Made by a program: the position numbers and the translations under genes. DNA of 64,000 nt from positions 1 to 64,000 of the forward strand of contig JADLBV010000033.1 of NCBI GenBank assembly GCA_020847545.1. The letters are read 5' to 3'. Of this stretch, positions 33,242-41,846 are shown in pieces (within the stretch, counting starts at the first letter, position 1; every line of letters starts with the position of its first letter). Source of the DNA: Phycisphaerales bacterium. GTDB lineage: Bacteria > Planctomycetota > Phycisphaerae > Tepidisphaerales > Tepidisphaeraceae. The notes under the pieces are model-generated. The model made no database searches and was not told the DNA's origin. It saw nothing but the letters and a program-made list of their open reading frames with translations.

Positions 33242-34546
33242 ATGGCCAGGATTCGACCTTTCGCGGGGATACATTACGCCAAGCGTCCGGAACTCAATTT
33301 TTCCAACGTCATCGCCCCGCCGTACGATGTGCTGGATGATAAGGGCAAGACGCGACTTCAGGCCGCCTCGCCGGAGAACATTGTCAACATCGACCTGCCG
33401 CACCTGCCGGCCAAGACCGCCGGGCCGGATGAGGTGTACGCCCAGTCGGCCGCCACGCTGAAGGATTGGCTGGCCAAAGGCATCCTTCAACGCGACCAAC
33501 GCCCCGCCACTTATGTCTATTCGCAAACCTATGAACATGGCGGGCGGAGTTTTCATCGACGTGGGTTTATCGCATTGGTTCGCCTGTCGGAATTTGGACA
33601 GGGACAGGTCGTACCCCATGAAAAAACCTACAAAGGGCCGATTGAAGATCGACTGAAACTCATGCGGGCCACCAAGGTTCAGCTATCGCCGATCTTCGGC
33701 CTGTTCAGCGATCCGCGAAATAAGATCACTAACCTGCTCTACAGCAAAGTCGCCAAGCCTTATCTGACCGGCACGTTGGAAGGGGTGAAAAACGACCTGT
33801 GGACCGTGATCGACGCCGAGGTTGAAAATCAGTTGATCGACATGATGAAAGAGACCCCCATCTACATCGCCGATGGGCATCATCGATACACCACCGCGCT
33901 GCAATACAAAAAGGAGATGGAGGAAAAAAATGGCGGGCCACTCCCGCCCAACCACCCGGCCAACTGGTGCATGTTCGTGCTGGTGGGGATGCAGGATCCC
34001 GGATTGCTGATCCTGCCGACACATCGACTGATTGGCGGGTTGCAAGGGTTTGATATGGCTGGGTTTACGGCCGCATTGGGCAATGACTTTGAAGTCATCA
34101 CCACGCCCCTTCGGCCGGACCATGTGGATGAGTTCGCCCAAACCCTTGCCGGATACCCCGGCCACAGCTTTGGCCTGTACGATGGCAAAACGAAAAAGCT
34201 CTATGTTCTGCGCCTGAAAAACGAGCAAATCCTCAAGCCCTATGAACCCAATCAGAGCGATGCGTGGCGTTCATTGGATGTGGCGATCTTGCAGCGTTAT
34301 CTGCTGGATGAGGTGATTCAACCCAAGTTCAATGGCGGTAAGGAGTTAACCAAAGGTTACACGGCCGACCCGCACGCCATTGCTTCGCAGGTGGACAGCG
34401 GAGCTTATCAATTGGCGTTGATCTTGAAGCCGACACCGTTGCACGCATTGGAAGAGCTTGGCAAGCATGGTGAGGTCATGCCGCAGAAGAGCACCTATTT
34501 TTATCCCAAACTGGCCACGGGGATGGTGATTAACCCGTTGGAATAG
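33242..34546 (+). CDS. DUF1015 family protein
   Basis: 434 residues of the DUF1015 (SerK-like) family. It has the opening MARIRPFAGIHY, NVIAPPYDVL, the acidic/His core IADGHHRYTTAL and PTHRLIGGL. Some archaeal relatives are ADP-dependent serine kinases, while bacterial members are mostly uncharacterised. It is 21 bases downstream of the peroxiredoxin gene and ends before a new promoter for the M16 pair. A specific function is not claimed. Confidence 0.88.
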   Translation: MARIRPFAGIHYAKRPELNFSNVIAPPYDVLDDKGKTRLQAASPENIVNIDLPHLPAKTAGPDEVYAQSAATLKDWLAKGILQRDQRPATYVYSQTYEHGGRSFHRRGFIALVRLSEFGQGQVVPHEKTYKGPIEDRLKLMRATKVQLSPIFGLFSDPRNKITNLLYSKVAKPYLTGTLEGVKNDLWTVIDAEVENQLIDMMKETPIYIADGHHRYTTALQYKKEMEEKNGGPLPPNHPANWCMFVLVGMQDPGLLILPTHRLIGGLQGFDMAGFTAALGNDFEVITTPLRPDHVDEFAQTLAGYPGHSFGLYDGKTKKLYVLRLKNEQILKPYEPNQSDAWRSLDVAILQRYLLDEVIQPKFNGGKELTKGYTADPHAIASQVDSGAYQLALILKPTPLHALEELGKHGEVMPQKSTYFYPKLATGMVINPLE

Positions 34547-34600
34547 CGAAAGTTATGATTTTTTTGACCGGCAAGCATTACTCACAAGACGCCGAGCGCC

Positions 34601-34606
34601 TATAAT
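34601..34606 (+). promoter_or_regulatory. -10 element upstream of the M16 pair
   Basis: A perfect TATAAT lies 34 bases before the TTG start of the first M16 gene. No good -35 is visible at 17 bases (only TTACTC). A TTGACC at 34564 is too far upstream. It fits a promoter between the DUF1015 and M16 genes, but support is partial. Confidence 0.45.
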
Positions 34607-34639
34607 TTCGCACCTCTTTGTCCGCACGAAGGAGCCTCA

Positions 34640-35875
34640 TTGGGCGAACGTTATTTTCAGCACACATTTGAAAACGGCCTGACACTATTGGCCGAGAAGA
34701 TGCCCGCCATGCAGTCGGCGGCGATGTCATTGTTGGTCCCGGCAGGGTCTTGTACGGACCCGGTGGACCGCACCGGCTCGTCGACCGTAATATCCGACCT
34801 GATCCTGCGCGGGGCCGGCGACCGCGACAGCCACGCCTTGACCGATTATCTCGACAGTCTGGGGCTGCAACGCGCATCGAGCGTCGGGGTACATCACACC
34901 CGGTTGGGATGCGCGGCATTGGCGGAAAATGTCATGACCGGCCTGGCGACGTATGCTGACATTGTTCAGCGGCCGCAGATGCCTCAAAGCGGCTTTGACG
35001 CCGCCCGCGATCTGGCATTGCAGGCGCTGGCGGGGCTGGACGATGATCCAAGACAAAAGTTGCTGGTGAAGCTGCGGGAATGGCATTTTCCATCGCCGTT
35101 TGGGCGCAATTCGATGGGTACGAAGGAGGACCTGGAAAAACTGACGCTTGATTTGTGCCGGGCGGATTTTGGGCATCGGTTTCATGCCGGCGGCGCGATT
35201 CTGGCGGTGGCGGGGAATGTTGATTTCAACGCGTTGCGCGAACAGACACAGGCGCATTTTGGCGCGTGGAAGTCTGGCGTTGGCGACGAATTGCGGATCA
35301 TGCCGCCGCCGGGTATGTATCACCATGAGCCACAGCAGAGCGAGCAGACGCACATCGGCATCGCGTATCCATCGATCACGGAAGACCATCCGGATTATTA
35401 TGTGGTTCGGCTGGCGGTGGAGGTGCTCAGCGGCGGGATGAGCGGGCGGTTGTTCACCGAAGTGAGGGAAAAACGGGCGTTGTGTTACAGCGTCTGGGCC
35501 GGATACAGCAGTCTGAAAACGCAGGGGAGCATCATGGGGTATGCCGGCACAAGCAATGATCGCGCCCAGGCGACGCTGGATTGTCTGGTGGGTGAATTGC
35601 ATCGCCTGAGCGATGGGATCACCATCGAGGAACTGACGCGGGCCAAGACCGGCCTGAAGGCCGCGACGATCATGCAGGGGGAGTCGACCAGCGCCCGCGC
35701 GGGGGCGATTGCCCATGATTATTTCATTCGCGGGCGGATTCGCACGCTCGATGAGATTAAAAACGCGGTCGATTCGGTGTCGCTGGAGCAGGTGAATGCG
35801 TATCTGGCGAGCCACCGCCCCGGGCCGTTCACGATGGTGATTGTCGGGCCAAAGGAACTGCGCCTGCCGGAATAA
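34640..35875 (+). CDS. M16-family peptidase homologue, inactive subunit
   Basis: 411 residues with a TTG start preceded by GAAGGAG at 34628-34634. The fold is M16 (FENGLTLLAEKM opening, GSSTVISDLILRGAG, then the typical second half with SGGMSGRLFTEVREKRALCYSVWA). The HxxEH zinc motif is absent: the corresponding stretch reads STVISDLIL. The SGRLF-type glycine loop is kept. It is likely the non-catalytic partner of the next gene, as in MPP-alpha and beta or PqqF-like pairs. Eleven bases separate the two genes. Confidence 0.88.
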   Translation: MGERYFQHTFENGLTLLAEKMPAMQSAAMSLLVPAGSCTDPVDRTGSSTVISDLILRGAGDRDSHALTDYLDSLGLQRASSVGVHHTRLGCAALAENVMTGLATYADIVQRPQMPQSGFDAARDLALQALAGLDDDPRQKLLVKLREWHFPSPFGRNSMGTKEDLEKLTLDLCRADFGHRFHAGGAILAVAGNVDFNALREQTQAHFGAWKSGVGDELRIMPPPGMYHHEPQQSEQTHIGIAYPSITEDHPDYYVVRLAVEVLSGGMSGRLFTEVREKRALCYSVWAGYSSLKTQGSIMGYAGTSNDRAQATLDCLVGELHRLSDGITIEELTRAKTGLKAATIMQGESTSARAGAIAHDYFIRGRIRTLDEIKNAVDSVSLEQVNAYLASHRPGPFTMVIVGPKELRLPE

Positions 35876-35886
35876 GGATTTAATTT

Positions 35887-37107
35887 ATGCCGCTGAAGTT
35901 TCATCATCAGACATTAAGCAACGGCTTGGACATCGTGGCCGAGATCAATCCGGATGCGCATAGTTTTGCGGCCGGATTGTTCGTCAAGACGGGATCGCGC
36001 GATGAGGAGTCATCGATCAACGGTGTGTCGCATTTTCTGGAACACATGATGTTCAAGGGATCGGATCGGTACACCTGGGAGGATGTCAACCGGATATTTG
36101 ATGAGATCGGCGCGCGATACAACGCCTTTACCAGTCAGGAGATGACGGCGTATTACGCCAATGTTTTGCCGGAGTTTACTGAGAAGGCGGTTGAGCATCT
36201 GGCTCATCTGCTGAGACCGGCGATTCGACAAAGCGATTTTGACACGGAAAAGAAGGTCATTCTCGAAGAGATCGCGATGTATCTGGATGATCCGGGACAT
36301 CGGCTTTATGAGAAGCTAATGGAGTTGCATTTTGGCAATCATCCGCTGTCGCAAAGCGTGCTGGGGCCGGCCGAGTCGATCCGGAATCTGAAGCGCGATC
36401 AGATGGCGGGGTATTTCAACAGCCATTACGGGCCGGGGAACATGGTTTTGTCGGTGACCGGCAACATGGATTTCAATGAGGTGGTGAAACTGGCCGAGCG
36501 GTATATGGGATTGTGGCCAAAGGTGCAGGCGGCGCGCGATCAGCCGTTGCCATTGTATAAGCCGCAGGAACAGGATTTGGTCGATGCCAAGCTCAATCGA
36601 TGTTATACGATGGGGATGACCCCCGGCCCCAGTGCCCAGGATGAGCGGCGGTTCGCGGCCAGGGTGCTGGCGGATGTCATTGGTGATTCGGATGGTTCGC
36701 GTTTTTATTGGGCGCTGGTGGACAACGCCATCGCCGAGGATGCGGACTTTGGGTTTTACCCGCACGATGGATGCGGGAGTTTTTATTTTGCCCTGACAAC
36801 CGACCCCAAACGCACCAAACAGGCGATGAAGATCGCGCTTGATGAACTGCAACGAATCCGTCGCGACCTGAACAACGATGAGGTCGATCGGGCCAAGAAT
36901 AAAATCGCCAGCGGCATCGTATTGCAGGGAGAAGTGCCGCTGGGGCGGATGCGGTCCATCGGCAGCCAGTGGATTTACAACAAGGAATATCGCTCGCTGG
37001 AACAGGACATGGAGACACTGCTGGCGGTGACGCCAAAATCATTGCAGCAGTTGATGGATGATTTTTCATTTGATCCGATGACCATTGTCAGTCTTGGGCC
37101 GGGGTGA
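35887..37107 (+). CDS. M16-family zinc peptidase, active subunit
   Basis: 406 residues with the intact inverted zinc motif HFLEH at 49-53 and the third ligand Glu in EKKVILEEIAMY. Substrate-groove features include LVDAKLNRCYTMG and SDGSRFYWALVDN. Homologues include mitochondrial processing peptidase and PqqF-like enzymes. Partner of the inactive subunit immediately upstream. No signal peptide is visible, so the pair probably acts in the cytosol. Confidence 0.92.
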   Translation: MPLKFHHQTLSNGLDIVAEINPDAHSFAAGLFVKTGSRDEESSINGVSHFLEHMMFKGSDRYTWEDVNRIFDEIGARYNAFTSQEMTAYYANVLPEFTEKAVEHLAHLLRPAIRQSDFDTEKKVILEEIAMYLDDPGHRLYEKLMELHFGNHPLSQSVLGPAESIRNLKRDQMAGYFNSHYGPGNMVLSVTGNMDFNEVVKLAERYMGLWPKVQAARDQPLPLYKPQEQDLVDAKLNRCYTMGMTPGPSAQDERRFAARVLADVIGDSDGSRFYWALVDNAIAEDADFGFYPHDGCGSFYFALTTDPKRTKQAMKIALDELQRIRRDLNNDEVDRAKNKIASGIVLQGEVPLGRMRSIGSQWIYNKEYRSLEQDMETLLAVTPKSLQQLMDDFSFDPMTIVSLGPG

Positions 37108-37134
37108 AACATTCACATTAACAGGTGATGGTCG

Positions 37135-38511
37135 ATGGAAGCATTGATGATCGGGGTATCGGGGATGCGGGGGACGGTGGGTGGGACGTTGACGCCGCCG
37201 GTGGTGGGGCAAATGGCGGCGGCGTTTGCCTTGTGGTTGCAATCGTCGCCACGTCCTGATCCAAGCAGGCCGCCACGCATTGTATTTGGGCGAGATTCTC
37301 GGCCATCGGGGCATTGGGTGCGCGATGCGGCATTGTCGGCGCTGGTTGCATCTGGCGCGGAAGTGATCGATCTGGATGTCGTCACCACCCCCGGCGTGGC
37401 GATGATGGTGAAGCATTTGCAGGCCGACGGCGCGATGATCGCCACGGCGTCGCACAATCCCATCCAATGGAACGGGCTGAAAATGCTCAATCACCAGGCC
37501 GTCGCCCTGCCGCCGGAAGAGGCGGAACGGGTTAAACAGTTGTTCAACGAAAACCAGCCGGGATTTGTCCGCGTGGGGCAGTTGATCCCGCCGCAGCGTA
37601 ACAGCGAAACTCATGCGTTGCACAACAAGCGGGTGTTGGATCACGTTGATGTGCTGGGCATCTCGACCAAGCGATTCAAGGTGGTGCTGGACAGCGTCAA
37701 TGGGGCGGGATGTGTCGCCACGGCGACATTGTTGAGCAAACTCGGCTGCCAGTTGGTGCATCTCAATGGAACGCCCGATGGTCAGTTTCAACATGAGCCG
37801 GAACCGACCGAGGCGAATTTGACCGGTTTGGCCGATGAGGTGCGGCGACAGAAGGCGGCCGTCGGTTTTGCGCAGGACCCGGACGCCGACCGATTGGCGG
37901 TGGTGGATGAAAACGGGACGTACATCGGCGAGGAATACACGCTGGCGTTGTGCGCCAAGTGGATATTGAGCAAACGGCCCGGCGTGGCATGTGCCAATCT
38001 CTCCACCAGCCGGATGCTGGATGACATCGCCGCGGCCAATGGATCGAAGGTGGTCCGCACACCGGTCGGCGAGGCCAATGTGGTGCAGGCGATGATGAAG
38101 CACAACGCGGTCATTGGCGGCGAAGGGAACGGCGGCGTGATCGACACCCGCATCGTCCCCGGCCGCGACAGTCTGGTGGCGATTGGATATATCCTGAATC
38201 TGATGGCCGCCACCGGCAAAACGATCTCGCAACTGGTTACGGAGATTCCGCGATACCAGATCATCAAGACCAAATTTGAGTGTCGGCGAGAGGATGCCAA
38301 CCGCGCGGTCGAGGCGGTCAAAAAGGAATTCGCCAGCGAAAAGATCGACACGCAGGATGGGATTCGCATTGACTGGCCCACGGCGTGGGTTCATGCACGC
38401 CCCAGCAACACCGAGCCGATCATGCGGATCATCGCCGAAGCCCCCGACCGCCCCACCGCCGAGCGGAAAATCGCCGCGGTTCAGGCGGTGGTTGGCCGCG
38501 CGTTGAAATAA
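37135..38511 (+). CDS. Phosphoglucosamine/phosphohexomutase (archaeal GlmM type)
   Basis: 458 residues of the alpha-D-phosphohexomutase superfamily. It has MIGVSGMRG at the start, the phosphoserine motif ATASHNP with Ser106, the metal-binding DPDADR at 248-253, the sugar-binding GGEGNGGVI and the phosphate-binding RPSNTEP. The GGEGNGGV motif is that of archaeal phosphoglucosamine mutases rather than the bacterial GEQSGH. The likely reaction is glucosamine 6-phosphate to glucosamine 1-phosphate for UDP-GlcNAc, though a phosphomannomutase role is possible. A 490-residue open frame on the opposite strand is a shadow. Confidence 0.9.
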   Translation: MEALMIGVSGMRGTVGGTLTPPVVGQMAAAFALWLQSSPRPDPSRPPRIVFGRDSRPSGHWVRDAALSALVASGAEVIDLDVVTTPGVAMMVKHLQADGAMIATASHNPIQWNGLKMLNHQAVALPPEEAERVKQLFNENQPGFVRVGQLIPPQRNSETHALHNKRVLDHVDVLGISTKRFKVVLDSVNGAGCVATATLLSKLGCQLVHLNGTPDGQFQHEPEPTEANLTGLADEVRRQKAAVGFAQDPDADRLAVVDENGTYIGEEYTLALCAKWILSKRPGVACANLSTSRMLDDIAAANGSKVVRTPVGEANVVQAMMKHNAVIGGEGNGGVIDTRIVPGRDSLVAIGYILNLMAATGKTISQLVTEIPRYQIIKTKFECRREDANRAVEAVKKEFASEKIDTQDGIRIDWPTAWVHARPSNTEPIMRIIAEAPDRPTAERKIAAVQAVVGRALK

Positions 38512-38533
38512 TGTGACACGATTGCGGTATAAT
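38503..38533 (+). promoter_or_regulatory. Possible promoter of hflX
   Basis: A consensus TATAAT at 38528-38533, preceded by TTGAAA at 38503-38508 with a 19-base spacer, lies just upstream of the presumed TTG start of hflX. The spacer is slightly long. The -35 lies inside the end of glmM. Confidence 0.45.
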
Positions 38534-38566
38534 GGCATTGGTCACAGCGAAAGGAGCATCGGTCGA

Positions 38567-39937
38567 TTGGCAGAGTTGAAGCGAACGGAATTGTCGGTCC
38601 ACCAGGAGCGGGCGGTGCTGGTGGGGGTGATTTTGCCGCAATCGACGGCCGATCCGCGCAATCCGTTGGGGGAGCTGGGTTCGCTGGCCAAGACGGCCGG
38701 CGCGAAGGTCGTCGGGCAGATTTTACAAAAACGCCAACACCCGGACGCGGGCACATACGTCGGCAGCGGCAAGGCGATTGAGATTGCCCAACTGGCCATG
38801 CAAAACAAGGCGGATGTGGTGGTGTTTGACAATGATTTGTCGCCCGGACAAATCGGCTCGCTGGAAAAGATCATCAACGAAGAGGCGCAAAGCAAACGTG
38901 GCGAGGGGATCAAGGTTCTGGACCGCTCGGAATTGATTCTGGACATTTTTGCGGGGCGGGCACAAACGCACGAGGCCAAGTTGCAGGTGGAACTGGCGCA
39001 GATGCAGTACACCTATCCGCGACTGACGCGGATGTGGGGGCATCTGGAACGCATCGCCGGCGGCGCGCCGGCCGGCATCGGCACGCGCGGCCCGGGCGAA
39101 CAGCAGTTGGAAATCGACCGTCGACTGGTGCGAAAACGGATCTCCGAACTCAAAGGTGAGATCGATAAAATCCAGGACCGCAAGTCGAGGCTGGTGGCCA
39201 AACGCAATCAGGAACATTTCACGGTCTGCATTGTCGGGGACACCAACGCGGGCAAGAGCACGCTGTTCAACACACTGACGGCGGCGGGAACCTACGCCGA
39301 TGACAAACTATTCGCGACGCTGGACACCAAAACCCGCGCGTGGCGGCTGGAACGCGGTACCGAGGTGCTGCTGAGCGACACGGTGGGGTTCGTGCGTGAT
39401 CTGCCGCACAATCTGGTGGCATCATTTAAGGCGACGTTGGAGGAGGCGGTTCATGCGGACCTGCTGCTGCATGTGCTGGACGTGGGTCATCCGCACGCCG
39501 AGCAGCAATTCAGGAGCGTGCATCAGGTGTTGGAGGAGATCGGGGCCAAGGACAAGCCGGAAATTTTGCTGTTAAACAAAATTGATGTTGAGGAAGGGGC
39601 CGATGCTTGGCCGACATGGCGAACGTTGTATCCCGGCTCCATTCCCATCAGCGCCAAGACGGGACAAGGGTTGGATGAGCTGCATGAGACGGTCTATCGA
39701 CATGTGCTTGGCCAGCAAGTGGAGGTAACGCTGGAGGCGGATGTGACCGATGGCCGGCTGCTGGCGTTCATCGAATCGCACAGCCGTGTGAACGGGAGGG
39801 AATTTATGGATGACCGGGTGGAGATCGTTGCGGTGATGGGCAAGCAGACGCTGGCGGAACTGGCCCGCAATGGCAAGCTGGTCATCAAATCGGCGAAATC
39901 GGCATCTGGAGAGATGCAATCAGCGGTCAGGGAATGA
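38567..39937 (+). CDS. hflX: GTPase HflX
   Basis: Ribosome-binding GTPase that splits stalled 70S ribosomes under stress. It is about 456 residues, with an N-terminal HflX domain (LGSLAKTAGAKVV, VGSGKAIEIAQL, NDLSPGQIGSLEK, the GTRGPGEQQLEIDRRL block) and a G domain with GDTNAGKST (G1), DTVGFVRDLPH (G3), NKID (G4) and SAKTGQG (G5). TTG 38567 is preferred, with AAGGAG 10 bases upstream and a TATAAT further up; the GTG at 38513 lies near the end of glmM. It overlaps the CvpA-like gene by 11 bases, tail to tail. Confidence 0.93.
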   Translation: MAELKRTELSVHQERAVLVGVILPQSTADPRNPLGELGSLAKTAGAKVVGQILQKRQHPDAGTYVGSGKAIEIAQLAMQNKADVVVFDNDLSPGQIGSLEKIINEEAQSKRGEGIKVLDRSELILDIFAGRAQTHEAKLQVELAQMQYTYPRLTRMWGHLERIAGGAPAGIGTRGPGEQQLEIDRRLVRKRISELKGEIDKIQDRKSRLVAKRNQEHFTVCIVGDTNAGKSTLFNTLTAAGTYADDKLFATLDTKTRAWRLERGTEVLLSDTVGFVRDLPHNLVASFKATLEEAVHADLLLHVLDVGHPHAEQQFRSVHQVLEEIGAKDKPEILLLNKIDVEEGADAWPTWRTLYPGSIPISAKTGQGLDELHETVYRHVLGQQVEVTLEADVTDGRLLAFIESHSRVNGREFMDDRVEIVAVMGKQTLAELARNGKLVIKSAKSASGEMQSAVRE

Positions 39938-41792
39938 CCTGATCGAAGTTCTGGATCGGCTGGTTGCGAAAATCGAGTGATCGGATGTGGGTGTTGGCGG
40001 GGACGACATAGGCGATCCACAAATCGGTGGGCGTGCCCTCTTCTCGATTGAGGCCCATCACCAGCCCGTCGGCGCGATATTGGGCGATGAGTTTGTCGCT
40101 GGTCCCCTGCTTGATGCTGGTCCAGGCGCCGTTAGGCTTGTAATGCCGGCCGGCGGCGTCCACCAATTCAATGTCACCGAGCGAATTGGCCCATGCCCAC
40201 TTGTCGGCATTTTCCTGTGGATTGGCGAAGCCGCTGATCTGCACCATCGTCATGCCCGGCGGAACATACATGTCGCGCACGACATATTCACCCTGCGCCA
40301 TCCTCTGAATCGAATCCACGGCGGTGATGTTGAGCATGGAAAATTTGCGGTCGGTCAGTGAAAACGTGCCCGAGGCGATCTGGCCGTTGCGGACGTTGTC
40401 ATCGGGGGTGCCGACATTGATGGAGGTGAAAAGACTGCGCGAACCATCGATGTTGCTGTAACGAAACGGTGCGGGGATGGCGGCGCCGGGCGCGCCGGGC
40501 ATCGCACCGGGAGGGCCGGGCATGCCAGGCATTCCCGGCGGGCCGGGGGTGGGGCCGGGAGCGGCCGGTTGTTTCTGGGTTGCCCCTTTACGCAAAACCT
40601 GGATCAATGGCGATGGTGAAATCGAAGGGTCGATTTTCTTGCCGGCCAGATCTACCTTGGCCAGCCGTTTGACTTCAATGAAGACGCCGGGGTTGATGGT
40701 CAGTCCTTCATCCTTTGCGCCTTGGGCGACATCCGATTCGTTCACCAGAAAAACCAGATCGGCCCCCATGTCCTCGCCGGTGATTGAAACAAAAAGCGGA
40801 TCATCGACGCGGTTGTTGATCAGCAGGTTGGCATTTTCAAGCGTACCGATGGGATGATAATTTTTGCCATTGGCCACCAGCCGGACAGCGCCGGGGCTGA
40901 AGCGGAAAATCTTGTCCTTGTCGGTGGCGTTGATGTCGAAAATGGTGCGAACCACCAGCAATACCTGATCCGTAGCGGGCTTGAGGATCACCGGTAACTT
41001 GCGGGTGCGAATCGTACTCACCTCCGCATCCGACTGGGCAACCTGTGACAGCGAATAGACACCATTCACTTTTACCCATTCGGCCACACCGGGAATGTTG
41101 ATGGCGGTGTGAGATGCGCCGGGCTGTACGCCCAGCCTGCTGGCGAACATCTCCATGGCGTAATCGGGGTGGATCGAATGGACGGTTCGCTGGCCGGCCA
41201 ATGAGCCGCCGCTGAGATGGTCGGCCAATCCCAGCACCATCTCATCGACCGATGGGAATAGCGATTGAGCGCGGGCGTTGTCTTCGACATCAGCACTGGC
41301 GCCGATTTGGTCAACCGATATTTCGTCGAAAACCTGCGCATCGTACATCCGGTTGTCGATGGTCACCTTGACTGGACGGTCGGTGACCGGATAGCGGGAA
41401 AAATAGGCGATGGTCGTGCCAAACGGCAGAGACTGGGCCGCGAGGGCAAAGATGCCGGTGGCGAAGATGCCGGCGATGATTCCCATGATCGCGCCGCCGA
41501 CCTTGTCCACCACGGCCGGAAAGCGAACGTTGCCGGGAATGGCTTTGTCAAAGATCAATCGCAGGATGACATATATCGCGGCGAAGAGAATGATCAGCGA
41601 CATGGCCAGCGCCTGATCGCCAAAACGCCCCTTGAGCAGCATCATCACAAGCGTCTCGTGATAACCAAATGCCAGCATCGCGGCGATGATGGCGATGAAG
41701 GCCGAGATCGTGGCGCCGAAAAAACCCTGGACATAGTGAAAAAAGGCGATCAGGCCGATCAGGACAATGATGATGATGTTGAAAAGGCTCAT
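39927..41792 (-). CDS. CvpA-family membrane protein with large planctomycete extension
   Basis: 621 residues. The N-terminal 130 or so form a CvpA-type helical bundle (TM1 ILIGLIAFFHYV, then three or four helices to GIFALAAQSLPFG). About 270 residues of novel sequence follow, then a Gly-Pro-rich collagen-like linker coded at about 40475-40590 (GPPGMPGMPGPPG) and a C-terminal domain of about 190 residues beginning IPAPFRYSN. CvpA itself is a colicin V production/envelope factor. The extension is not in E. coli CvpA. Second gene of a two-gene unit with the GspE-like pseudo-ATPase, 54 bases apart. Confidence 0.75.
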   Translation of the reverse strand: MSLFNIIIIVLIGLIAFFHYVQGFFGATISAFIAIIAAMLAFGYHETLVMMLLKGRFGDQALAMSLIILFAAIYVILRLIFDKAIPGNVRFPAVVDKVGGAIMGIIAGIFATGIFALAAQSLPFGTTIAYFSRYPVTDRPVKVTIDNRMYDAQVFDEISVDQIGASADVEDNARAQSLFPSVDEMVLGLADHLSGGSLAGQRTVHSIHPDYAMEMFASRLGVQPGASHTAINIPGVAEWVKVNGVYSLSQVAQSDAEVSTIRTRKLPVILKPATDQVLLVVRTIFDINATDKDKIFRFSPGAVRLVANGKNYHPIGTLENANLLINNRVDDPLFVSITGEDMGADLVFLVNESDVAQGAKDEGLTINPGVFIEVKRLAKVDLAGKKIDPSISPSPLIQVLRKGATQKQPAAPGPTPGPPGMPGMPGPPGAMPGAPGAAIPAPFRYSNIDGSRSLFTSINVGTPDDNVRNGQIASGTFSLTDRKFSMLNITAVDSIQRMAQGEYVVRDMYVPPGMTMVQISGFANPQENADKWAWANSLGDIELVDAAGRHYKPNGAWTSIKQGTSDKLIAQYRADGLVMGLNREEGTPTDLWIAYVVPANTHIRSLDFRNQPIQNFDQVIP

Positions 41793-41846
41793 GGATTTCT
41801 CGAAAGCGGCCGGCGATGAAACCGGCCGGTCATAGTAGGTTGACGA

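Noticed and set aside
37066-38538. 490-codon open frame opposite the GlmM-type mutase
   Set aside because: The product is rich in Arg, His and Gln, without known motifs, while the plus strand carries all four mutase active-site motifs.
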